Origin: Rachycentron canadum | Taxonomy: Eukaryota > Chordata > Actinopteri > Carangiformes > Rachycentridae | DNA: 64,000 nucleotides | NCBI GenBank assembly: GCA_038496675.1 | Contig: CM076669.1 | Location: forward strand, 3,829,492-3,893,491 | Direction: 5' to 3' | In this document: positions 49,627 through 62,800 of the stretch, in pieces | Layout of the letters: every line of letters begins with the position of its first letter | Position numbering within the stretch: position 1 is the first letter of the stretch | Notes under the pieces: generated by a model | Database searches by the model: none | The model's input: the letters and a program-made list of their open reading frames with translations, nothing else | What the model was told of the DNA's origin: nothing | Made by a program: the position numbers and the translations under genes

Positions 49627-52600
49627 TTATCCCAAAACCCATCGATCAGACTGGGAGGAGTTCAGCTGCACAGACTCACTGCTCTCTCCACCCTCGTGCT
49701 GAAAGACGCAAACATTTAAGATGTTATTTGGCAAATCAAGGACTATATAAAATACAAATACAAATTTTGATAACCACTATATCACAAATCAGTTTTGGCT
49801 TTGCTTAAACGTGTATTATCAAAAGAATATTCAGAAAATAAATTGGGAATTAAATAATAAAAAAAATACTTTAAAGGAGTGTTAAATGTCCAATAAACAT
49901 TAACACAAGTAATTTAGTTCTTTTATACTTAAACAAATCTTCTAAATATTGGGATACAGTAGTTCAGGTAGGCACAGAAGTTGTTCTATAGTCCGTTGTT
50001 CCATACATACACTTGGCATTTAAAGTATTTATACATAAATTAGCTTTAGTTGTTCAGCTGTAGTTTGGATTGAATCTCTTAATATATATACATGTTAATA
50101 AAATGTTAATGGGTTCGTGAGCTCAGGGACAGTTTTGATCAGACCCGGTGCGTAAATGTGTGTTATAATAGGTCTGACTGGATCCATTTCCCGTGTTGAT
50201 ACATTTATAGAGCTGGTACTCACCTTGTTGGCGATGGCCCGGAGTTTCCCCAGCAATGTGGGTTTCTGGGCGTAGACCACATCATCATCAGGCTCCTCTC
50301 CCTCCACCAGGGCACAGCTGTCTGCAGCTGGCAGCTCACACTCCTTGTTGGCAGACATCACCAGACGAGAGTACTTGTACTCCAGCCTGAACACAGACCA
50401 CAGGGACTGTGTCATCATGAGGCATCGTGTCATTTAGCATAGACAACATCCTGTGTAAGTGTGTGAAGGCAGACACTGATATAATGTGGTGTTTTTTTAA
50501 AACCAGAAATTCATTCCGATGCCATGACTGGAGAAAACCACAACCAGGTGTACTTCACGTCTGATTATTGACTCACAAATCCTATAACAGCGTGTTTCCA
50601 TTTTAATATCTTAATATTGAAATAATATTATATTTTAACATATTTTCAAAAATTATGATTTTTTTTACTTTTCTCATAATATTGACTTATAATAATTAGA
50701 ATTATAAGGCTTTTTTTAATTAAAAAATACATTTGTTCTTTAAAATATAATTGTTTTTCCTCATGTATTTTGTTTTTATTCTTCTATTCCCTGATTACTT
50801 TTTTCTCCACACAGTTTAATCCAAAAATCAAAGTAATTAAAATGATGATAAAAAGATTTAAGTATATTTCTTCTACACAATAATGGTATATTATAAAAAA
50901 ATAAAATAAATAATTTTTTCTGACTTTTCTCAGTTTATCTGTTGTTTTTTTTCTTGCAAACCACATGATTGTGTCTTCTCTTCAGGCCTCTGAAACCCCT
51001 TCAAATGAAATTATTAAAGAAGGAGAAATAACTGAGAACTGCTCACAACTTGTTTTAAGGAGATTGGTGACATTAAAACCAAGGGTGGTATTAGAAAATT
51101 ATTAAACTAATAATGTAAAAATTAAGAGTGAAGTGAAAACAAACTCAACAATCTTCAAAATCTGGGAAACAAATATGAAGGATGACGAGTTCACATCTTT
51201 GTTATGTTGTAAAAATAAAACTTGCTCATTGTGTTTACTGTCCCTGACAAACCTGTGCCTTTAAATAAACCTGCAGCGGATCTTAATGACCACGTTGACC
51301 TGGACTGAGACCGATGGTCTAGTCTTAAATTGGCAGGTGCCTCTCACCTCTTGTTTTTTTTCCAGAAATAGCAGGTGAGGGAGATGAGCAGCACGGCCAC
51401 GAAGGCTCCGCCTCCCACCCCGACCTTCAGCCACAGAGCAATGGCCTCGCAGGGGGCGGAGCTTCTGGGAGGCAACGATACACCTTTGGTGCACAACTTT
51501 GGCTCGTTCCATACGTACAGAGTTTCCTGAAGACAGAGAGGACAGAGACTGATGGTGATTTAGCTACATAAACCAAATAAAGAGGAACAAATTGTAACAT
51601 ATATAAAAATAACTCAGACACTGCAGATTGCATATCTGCTGTTTAGATAAGTGACAACCTGCTTGATTTGTACAAAGCTTTTTTAAAACATCATGATTTG
51701 ACAAAAATTAATTTGAGTTGTTGCTTAATTAATCAGAATTGTAATCAAATGGACCCTGCTGGTAGAAAAACAGCCCTGTAATGTTACTACAGGCAATAAC
51801 CAAACTTCGCAAATTAAAACTGGCGTGTGTGTGTGTGTGTTACCTGAACGCCTCCTTTGCAGGCTCCCTCTATCTGGTGGTAGTCGTCCTCGGTGCAGTG
51901 TGGGCAGGCGCTAGCGCTCTCCCACAGGAAGTGAAACGTACATCCATTGCATGTTCCTGCAGGACAGGAGCTGCACAAACACTCACAAATCAATCCACAG
52001 ATTTTGCTTTTACTATTTCTTACACGATCCAATTTCTTATGTACTGGAATTAATGGCACATACACACGCAGCACTGTATTATCAGTCACCTGGGCACAGA
52101 GAGCTCTCCTCTTTCTAACTTCTCTGGGTTACAGCGAACAGTGACGACCGAACTCCGGCCCTGATTACATGAGGCTGTCGCCTGGTTCGACCTAAAACAG
52201 AAACATTGTTAGGACACAGCACACCGAGAACACGCACAGCCTCTGTCTCTGTGTATCAGACTGTACCTGTAGAAGAAGTTGATGTCTGGAATGTCCTTGG
52301 TGTTTTCCGGGAAAAGATCTGGTTTAGCGTTGATGCCATTGAGGATGGTGTCCACTGTCGCTCCTGGAAAAAGACGCACCAACATCACCAACTGCTGATC
52401 GCAGAGCAACATGCTGCGAGTTGACAAGCATCATACCGATGAACGTGTCCGCAAGGCTGGTGGACTGGGAGGAAATGGCCATCCTGAAGCCCCGCCCGTC
52501 CGCCGGTATGATGGTCGACTGACAGATGAAGCTGTCCACTGAGTTGACAAACTGAGCCGAGTCGCTCTGGTCGTCTTTGCTGGACACGTCGGTGACATTA

Positions 52601-55600
52601 TCTGTGCAGATAGCAGCTCTCTTCCCCTGCAGCATGAAAACAGATGCGCATCCAAACAGCATGAAAATGACCTATCGGTTGCCATGGTTACGCTTGATAT
52701 TTCCCTGCAGCTTATTATCTTTTTTATCTCACTGTGGCGGTTTGCCTGCATGTGATTAAATTTGATTTATTTGCTATTTGATCTTGAAAACAAGATCTGG
52801 AAATTGTCAGTTTGATTTATTGCAGCCACAACACACATACACTTCTAGAGCCGACCGAGTGGAAGACGGACCTTTAATTAAACACCAATTTAACAATGTT
52901 TCAGCATTTACAGAAGATATTTGTAAAGCTTTATGATGTGAGCTGGCTCTGAGGCCCCGGGCTGCTTGAAGCCATTATCTGTTTTCTATGTGGTTGTGAT
53001 GGAAGAAGGTATATGTAGGAGTTTCCATTTTTTGCCGATTAATATGTCTGAATAATCCTATGAGTTTATGTTAATGACCAAACCCAAAAAATATTAATTC
53101 ATACAGAATTTGGAAGGAGACGATAAAGAAAGGTAACACATGGTTGACGCAGATTTAAGTAAAATATCTCCAAATCCAACATCAAGAATCCATTTTGATT
53201 CAAACTTCATTTCTAAATGTTAACTTCTAAAATATTTTTAAGTTTAAATTAAGGCGTTGGTTGAAATAGAGGCTGTAGCTGTAGCTAATACTGAGTGTGT
53301 GTGTTACCTCATGGCCACACAGGCTGATGTTGAACAAGTGAAGGTACTTTGTGCCTTTCGAGGTGAAACTTGGCCCGATGGTCATCGAGGCCACGTTGCT
53401 CAGAGGGGTGAGGTCAAAGGTCAGGGTGCGGTTGTTTTCTGTGTGGGAGAAGGAGCAGTCGCTGTAGCACTGAGAGTGCTCCTGAAAAGAGAGGAAAAAG
53501 TCAGATATGTGATCTGAAATTTATTTATTCTTTGATCAGAAAGTTCCTGGTTTAAATGAAAACAAATCTATATTTACAAATTATTGTTTCAATATCAAAA
53601 CTCAAACTCATAACCATCAAATGAAACTCAGTCCTAGCCCAGAGGACGTCTCTATACCTTGTTGCTAATACTCCCAGGTCCACACGCGACACAGGCGTCC
53701 TGTCCGTAGGTGTGTCGTCCTGCCAGGTGCGTGTTGGGCGGGCACTCCTGGCATCGGTTGGTGGCTCTGTCGATGTAAAAACCAGCGGGGCAGGGAATGC
53801 AGGCCGAGCCGGCCCGCTGGGAATTCTGGGGGATAAGAGCGCAGGCCCGACATGCCGACGCCACCCCGTCCAGGACGTTTGTCACAGTGATGGAGTACAG
53901 CTTCACCGTGTCACTGACATAACGACGCACCTACAAGCACAGAGACACAGGATGAGGATAGAAACAGATGCTGTGGTTAATATGTTTTTGATATTTAATT
54001 TGACATCTTTAAATTTGTGTCATAGTCGAGCTTTTGTTTGCCGCTAATAATCATTTGTCTGACAGTATATTTAACAGGTTACATTCATATGTGGTAAAGA
54101 ATAAAATAAAAGATTTTAAAAGCTGCAAATTAAATTAATTTCACTCACATCTAGAGCACGGTTGGTCCTCTGAAAGGCCCATGTATATGTGACAGAGGCG
54201 TTCCTGGTCATGCTGTGTGAGTACGACTGTTTCCCCTTGTTGCCTTCCCAGGACTCCACCACTGTGGTGCTCTTCCTGTACACATCCTGCAGGGGGCGTC
54301 ACAGCAAAACAATTAGATGGGAACAGTGTGTATTGCTACATGTGATAAACTGGCAGTAATAAACTGAGCCTCAGTGACACAACATGGCTGTTCTGGCTTG
54401 CTGGTGAAAACAATTATCTAATAACTATGTTCTGCTGTTTTGAAGCTGCCAGTTTGTAATTTGGTCGTCGCCATCTTGGTGTTTTGAAACCAGAAGAAAC
54501 AATATGTGGAGGAGAAGGTGACGATGAAGAGGCGTGAGGACTTGATCTGACCTGCTCTGTTCTCTATCCTGATTCTCAGGCAGGTCTACATGTGAGGTGC
54601 AGTTTGTCAATTACACGGGTTTCCTAATTCATCCCCTGCTCTATGGTCTAATTTTCTCTAAATGGGGCCATTATATTAAAAAATGAACATCATCTTGCAT
54701 TGAAGACTTGAAACTTGAGCCTGAGACCATAAACTAATTAGGAACACGTTTACTGAGGTAATAAATCAAGGGAAAAGTGGGTCAATTTTCCCATAGATTT
54801 CAATACAACCAGTGGAGTCGCCCCCTAATGGCCATTAGCTAGAATGCAGGTTTAAGACACTTCAGCATTTCACATACAGTCAATGCTCCATACAAACAAT
54901 CACACGCACATACGCACACAAGTCAAGCACACACCATCATGAAGTAGAGCTCACAGTCGGCAGAGCAGATGGTCTCGAACACAAAGGTTATCCGGCCAAA
55001 CTCGCCACTGGTCATCCCTGAAAGTGAGGCTGGGACCCTGCCAGAAGGAAAAACAAAACGAAGCACAAACACAGTTAGTAGATGAGCACGCGCACTTTGA
55101 ACATGACCCCACTGTGTGTTGTCGAGGGGCTTCTTAGAAGGAAACATACGTACTTGAAGCCGGGCACATGCAGGCTGAGGATCAGGTAGTCATTGTCTGA
55201 GCTGCCTGCTCCACTACGAATGTGGTCGCCTGCTACCTCCCACCCTGATGGAAAAAAAAAAGAGATGCACTCACATTATACATTAGGTAACTCACCATGA
55301 GACAGCATGGTAATTTGTTATTTAAGAGTTATTGAGAAGAGTTTATGTTGGTCTGTTTGTAGGCTGTAAGGGTTGTTTTGTATTAGCGGTTGTGAGTAGG
55401 TTGGATTAAAAAAAATCAACTCATAATTGATATATTTTGATCATAATAATAATAATAATAATAATAAGAAATTTCTTCTATTTATCTCTCATTTTGTTTA
55501 TTGTCTGTCTATTGTATTTTGAAGCCATGTCCCTTAGTTCTTTAAGGATTATGTCAATGATCCACATAGCATTAATTAGCAATTTTTATTATCTCCATCA

Positions 55601-58600
55601 GGCTTTTCATGTGAGCAAATACCCATCTCTGTCATATAATCATTGTTATAGTTGTTTACCGATGTAATCTAACTGTAAAGGGTCAATTAGACCCTTTTAT
55701 GCGACTGCTGATAGGAAGTTAAATAAAAGTGCAGCCGTCTAATGTTGTACTTTGTTGTTCTCTCGCAGGTCTCAGTCTGAGTCCGTTGTGAGTTGATTTT
55801 TTTAGGAGGGAACGTTTCTCACCGTTCATGTCGTCACATTTGGAGTTGCCCACGTTGAAACAGGAAGTCTTCATGTTGGAGGGCAGCACGTTCCACCATT
55901 TATACTCGTAACCTAACACGGGCTCTGTACCTGCAGGACACTCGGCACAAGCTACAACACACAAACGCACACAAAAAGGTTTATTTAGACAGTACCATGA
56001 CATTTTCCTCCCTGGGGATTATCCAGCTCAGTCTCCTCTTTGGAACAAACGTTCAGATTGAAGGACAGGACTGATCATTATGGGAGCAAATGGAGAGGCT
56101 CTTTGAAGTATATGACAACTACGAAGTGAATGGGTACTTAGAGGGAGTGCAGCAGGAAGCCAGGACTGGAGATAATGAAATAGATTTAAGTGGTGTATGA
56201 CAGAACAGGTGCCAAAACAACTGCTGTTTCCAGCTTCTCAAATGTGATTTAAAGCTTCTGTCATCCATGTTCCTTAAGTGAAAATGTCTAGATTTTAAAA
56301 CACGATATTTGAATACATTACACCAAGCCATTAATTGATTAATAGAGAAAATAATAATTGATTAATAGAGAAAATATATGGCAGATTCACCGATAATAAA
56401 ATCAGAATCAGAATCATTGGTTGCACAGCTCTGGTTATGGAAACTAAGAGCGCTGGCATTTGTGTACAGGTACAATATGTATGCAGTTACATCTACATAC
56501 TGTATGTTTGTATTAGGGCTGCATGATATGTAAAAATACCGTTGTATGATTATTTTGGTAGAGGGCATCTCTGTAGCACCGGAAAGTTTATGATGCTAAC
56601 AATTCAAAACATGTTGTGACACATTTGACCTTTTTTACAGCTGTTGTGATTTGGATATTGCACTTTTCCATCTTGCAATTTCAATGATATTTCGATTAAT
56701 TGTGCAGCCCCAGTTTGCACACATGCACATGTGAATGCAACGTTTAGTTTTTAAAGAAAATACAGATTAAAAAGATCCCATTAGATCCTTGCATTGGTTC
56801 CAGGAGTAGGCAGGTGTGAGCAGGTTTACCATTGGTGCCGTCAGAGTGGGTTCCAGGTGGGCAGGGCAAACAGGTGGAGTCGTTGCTGTTGTAGTAGCCG
56901 GGGTTGCAGGGGGGGCAGGGCTCTCTCTGCCCCGATGCAGGCAGCTCCACCACCCCTGTGATGTTCTCCACGCAAATCTTTGGCTCCACCCAGTGATACA
57001 ACACCTGCGTCTGGAACCGACAAAGCCACAGAGGATAATATTACCGGGGGTGGACGGATTCTCACGTTGATCAAAATAAGATTTAAATACATAAAATGCC
57101 ACAATACTGGGAGCAATAGAGGGATGTATTTCTTTTCCTCTCCTGAATAATCTTCGCTCTTACTCGACTCTTTTATCAAAACGTGCCAAGGTCGTGGACG
57201 AGGGCCAGGGATGTTGATTTTGGATCAGGTGACATGCAAAGTGTTCACTAAGGGATTCATCATTTCCTTTCTCTTGTTTCTGACACAGGACAGTGCCCTG
57301 AGAGAGCTGACGACACGTCTTCACCAGTAAATATCTATTTAAGTGTAACACAGGATCATGCCTCAGTAAAAACAGATGACACCCTCTGCTTTAAAGGTGA
57401 ACACTCAGTGGAAAATTTATTTTATTTAGTGCAAAAAATGGATGAAACATAAAAAGGAATTTCTATTGTTTCTGCTCATCCTTTACTAGTTTATAATTAA
57501 TACCAATGGTTTTAGTCCTAATTACTTATCAGATTGGCTTCCTATAAATCTTCTAGACCCCTCAGATCTTCTGGTTGTGTCTTTTTATAATTATACCTAA
57601 CATCATGATGCAATTCCATGGTGATGCATCCGCTTATTACTATGGTCTATGTCAAGTGTCTTAACTTTGTGTTACATAGTCTGTATAAAAACAAATATAC
57701 AAATAAAGTCTGATTGATTGATTGAAATGTGAATCAATCGTGGGTGTTTGTACTTATCTTGGATGTATGTTGTGAAAAGTATACTTTATTCTGAATTGTG
57801 CAGTTTCAGTTTGATTATTTTGCTTTATTTGGGTATTCACTGGGTGGCACACAGCAGAAGGTTCTGGGTTCAGACCCTGGGCCTGTGTCGGTACATCCCA
57901 CAGTCCAAAGACATCGATTTAGGTGACTCTCGTGACTCTACGTGTGAGTGTGAATGGTTGTGTGTCTCTATATGTCAGCCCTGTGACAGAAATCCAACTA
58001 ACTTGTCAAACTTTAAACTTTGTCCATGAAAAGGAAGAGGTGAGGGTGTGTGTGTATGTGTGTGAAATGTGAAGCGTGTGGATGCTGTTGACCTTCCCCT
58101 CGCTGTCGCAGGCTGTGTGGATCTGGAAGTAATCCTTCTCTGAGCACGGCGGCCTCTCTTTGCATTCTGCCCATCCCTCATCTGAGAGAGGAGTCTGTAT
58201 GAGTGCAAATTACTGAGACAACGACCCTGAGGACGTGCTGCTGCGATACAGGTGTACATACGTGAGTAGTGGTGTTCGGGGCATGGCGTGCAGGAGGACG
58301 CCCCCTTCACGGAGTAAGTGTTGCTGGGACACGGCTGGCAGGAAGAAGAGCCGGGGGTCGCGCTGAACCAGCCGGGTCGGCATGGAAAACACTCGGACGT
58401 GTAAGCTACACCTGGACACATGTGACATTTGGTGTGGTAGCAGTTTGAGGGAGCAATTTAGATCTGAGGTGGGATTTTTCCAATTGTCAGACCATTATAG
58501 TTCAGTTCTTGAGGATCTCATTAAGCTCTACCTTCTATTTGAATGTTCTTGAGCAGCACAGGTTTGACCATCTTCCCTCCCACCAGGATGCCAGTGGTTC

Positions 58601-59841
58601 GCCAGTATAAGATGTTCGTGCCAGACTTGAGACTCACCTGAAAGGAAGATGCACACACGCAATCCATAACGCTGTTACCTACACACACACACACACACCA
58701 CACACATACATGTGGCAGAAATCAGATCCTCACCGTGTGTGTGTCCCACTCTCCATTGCTGGTGATCCACTTCTCGTCATCACTTTGGGCCATTTCCTGA
58801 CACTGCTCGTTCCGGACCTGAACACACAGTAACACAGTAGTTGTCAGCCACAAAAAAAAAAAAAACCTTTTCCAAGTCACAGCTACTCTCTGTGCTCTTC
58901 CCTCATCCAGAGGAACTTCTACTAATTACTTTGATGATTAAACACTTTACATGAATTTTTGAGGTGAACGTGCTTTGATGCGGTTGCAGTTAGGGGATAT
59001 TTCAAGCTAATACATAGTGTGTTTACCTTTTCAAGCTCAAAACATTATTTAAAGAAGCAGCTTGACATTTAAAAAAAAAACTCACACTATTCCATTCTTT
59101 TATTAGTTCTTTTTAGTAAGAGTCGGATCTGAAACATCATTCGTTATCATCGTTATTTTGAGGCATTTTGCCCTGAGGGCTGAGCTTTCATCATCATTAT
59201 AACCAACGAGGGACCCCTTAACCCTGAAACTTGGCCTGGTTTGTTATTAGCATTGTTATTTAGCCTTTAAAATGACATTATCAGCCTGATATTGTTGAAT
59301 CAATAGATATGTATCAACATCTATGGTGTTTAGGTGAAGTAGACAGAGGTTCTTACATAGAACTCAAAGAAGATGTTGTTGTCAGGGTACTGGTAGGTGA
59401 ATGATACGGAGCCCTCTTTCTCCAGATGGACGGCGTAAACCAGAGAAACCGTGCACTCGTCGCGGTTCGACTCAAGATACACACCCTGCGGCGTCCACGA
59501 TGAGCTGCAGCAGCAACAACAGCAACAACACACACTCGGCAAAACAGCAATAAAAGATGGCGTGCCAATGTTTCTGTGGGAATAGTAGTGTCTCTGTCAC
59601 CTGTTACAGGCCTGACTGTCCTCTCCATTGGGCCCTGGGTCCAAGTAGCTGGCCAGGCTGGTGAAGCCTGCAGGGATGGTGTCCCATTGGTCAAAACGGA
59701 GGCCGCTGCCCAGGGAGTAGGAACCTGCTGCACATGGCGTACACTCCTGTGTGGACATTTCTAGAAACTTCCCAGCCGGACAGGAGAAAGCTGTGAGACA
59801 GGGAGGGAAAAAAAGGGTCATATTTGCATGTAAATACACAG

Positions 59842-59882
<41 letters not shown>

Positions 59883-62800
59883 GGCAGTACTCACAGCAGT
59901 CTGTTCCTGTGGTTGGAGGTGGAAGGTCTGAGCAGGAGCCTGGATTGAGAGGGATGGCGACTCTCCATCGTGACCCCGTGCTGTCACACTCTGTGTACTG
60001 GTAGTAGTAGTCTGCCTGCAAACACACACAGATATGGACACACACACACACACACACATAGATAAATGCAAAAGTCAATACAGCATCATTATTCCGTATT
60101 TTTACAACAACTATTGGATGGACTGTCATTGAACTAGGTGTTGTGACACAAGCACGAAGCTGCATGATTCCATATTAAACACAAGCTGGTCACACAAAGG
60201 GGAACATCGGAGATGGAGGGGTAAAAGTGGCGGCTAACCCCGGTCACCGTGGAAACCAACCGCTGGAGCACTAATGGTCCATTAAGAACACAACATCAGG
60301 CCATCAGTACAGTGGCTCCTTTCCAAGGACAGCTGGTTGTGACATTACGCTACCGAACATTGATTTAGAGGAACGAGTTCTCTCAACATGCACAGAGCAC
60401 GTCCAGAGATTGTGTGCAATGAAATAAACCTAACAAAACTTATAAATTACAGGTTATAGACTAACTGGCCTCAACCTGTATATTTTTTTCCAATTACAAA
60501 TCTTTTCATATATTTTAAAAGTGAAATTTTTAATATATATATATATATTCAGTCTAAACAACTTTTACCTGCTTTATTTTTTAAATTTTTGAATAAATAA
60601 ATAAATACAGAATAGACAACAGGGTAATTTGTGAGCTTTTGATGCACTAGAAGGCAGATTATTTTGTGTTTGGGCAGAGCTAAACTGGCTTTTGAAGCCT
60701 TTTTAGTCTTGATGCTGTCTGTAGCACCATACTGAACACAAGGCTGACATTACAGTGATATCACCTTCCCATATAACTTTCAGCATGGGAGCAAATAATT
60801 TCCCAAAATATCAAACACCCACATGACCTGGATGATTCTTCACAGACACATCACAAGGTTGCAAACGCTTTTTGCAGCAGCCCAGACTCTTTCTATTCTT
60901 GATTTTGGAGTTTTCACCCACTCTTCCTGCACATCGCTTCAACTTCTCTGATATTTATAGTCCGTCCTGCACCCACAGCATGTTTCAGATCCACCCACAG
61001 ATTCTCGGCGAAGCTCAGGTCAGGACGCTGTGAGGGCCGTCTGTTTCTTGCAGTAGTTCACGGTGGACGTTGAGTTTTGCTTTGGATCCTTCACCTTCTT
61101 TAGTGACTGCAGGATTTTATCTATTTAGTTTATTTACTGGAATCGGTTCATCCCTATATCTGTCTGAATACCTTCACCAAACTGAATACTGAACACTGAA
61201 AAAACCTCTGCACAAGCCACAATTACTGTTCATGAAATAAAAAGTGACTCGTGGTTTGTTTGCTGCAGGTTTGAACCTTCATTTACTTCTTTTTACTTCA
61301 TTTAACCAGCCAAACCTTTGCATTAAGCCTCTTTTGTTATTTGGTATATATGTATGGTCAGAGTTTATTAGCTTTTCAGTGAGTTTGACCAGTGAATGAA
61401 ATATGTGGGTGAGTTTTAGTCATTTTCTGAGCGTTATCGGAGCTTTTGTCCTTCAGTACCAAACATCAGCCATCAGCAGTGTCGGGCCAAATAAATTAAT
61501 GTCCATCTTTCCTCTTGTCAGCACAAATCCTTCAATCTCCTGACTCAAAGGTTGGATTGTCACGGCGCTGAATTTCATCCTGCCCCCCATCCCGCTCTCT
61601 GCTTTTCACCAGTCTCCATGACAACCAGCGTGAGTCACCCAGGAGACCAGTGAAACACATTAGCCTGTGTCCTTTTTATCAGCCTCACCTTTCCCTCCGC
61701 TGTCAGCAGATTAGTGCAGGCGCCACCAGATCTTTAGTTTGTTCATACACACGGACAGAGACAGCAGGTGAATCTCAGCACAGGATGGCCACGCCACTAT
61801 TTGTATGTTTGTTTATATCCATGTGAATTGCCATGTTTGTTGCTGCAGAGAGGTGATTAGTCACCTAATAGAGCTCAGGCTTATCTCTTGCACTGCACAA
61901 ACACACTCGCACACAGCCTACATCTGCAAACCAGCTGCCTCTGTCACTGTTTAATTCTCCCGGACACACGTTGTAAGTTGGTTTCTGCTGCCACAGGTTC
62001 ATTAGCTGCTACTTAGATGTCGGGGCTCTGCTGCAGCCAGCTGCCTGCGCTCTGCCGATGTGTCTGCCCAGCTGAACAGCAGGTTCGGGGGAGGAGATGG
62101 AGATCTGCCAGTGCGAGGCTTTGGACTCCAAGGATGTTACATTAAAAGTACAAAACAAGCTCCACTTACAGGTTTGGAGGCATGAAATCTACGTCAAATG
62201 GGAAAGTTGACTTAAAATGTGCCGAAATTTAGATTTTCAAAATAAACTGTTAGTGAAAGAGGAAAGGCTATGTCACAGTACCACTTTCTGACAAGGGTTT
62301 ACATGCTGAGGTGAACGGCTCTATTACTGGTTAATGAATAACTCACCAACGTTTAGATCAGTTATATTGATTTGCCAGGTTGTGGAAAATCCTCTCCAAT
62401 TGCCTGTTTGACCACTTTGAGGACATCTGGACCAAAATCAATGCATAAACAGATAATTAACATTTAGAACTGCAGGCTTTGTGGATTAATGTAGAAGCCT
62501 TTATTAATTATTTATTACCATTTATAGGTGACTTAGAAACTTTTGCTGATGACTGATTGAAAACCGAGAAACTCATTATCCTTCGTTAATGACTTTATAA
62601 CTGCAGACTTGGTGGCTTGCAGGCATTTTTCCTATAATGAATTTAAAGAATCGCAGGATTTTCCACAACCTGGCAACTGAAAGGTAGTTGTTGTCAATGG
62701 ATTATAAATGACCTGCAACTATTAACCACTAATAAGTTTTTCTAACTCTTTGAACTGAAGAACTGAGCTACAACATGAAGTGTATGAACTCAAACCTGTG

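Noticed and set aside
57835..57985. tRNA-like gene from the 'GGTTCTGGGTTCAGACC' segment
   Set aside because: It lacks a foldable cloverleaf and sits at the head of a known-type interspersed repeat.
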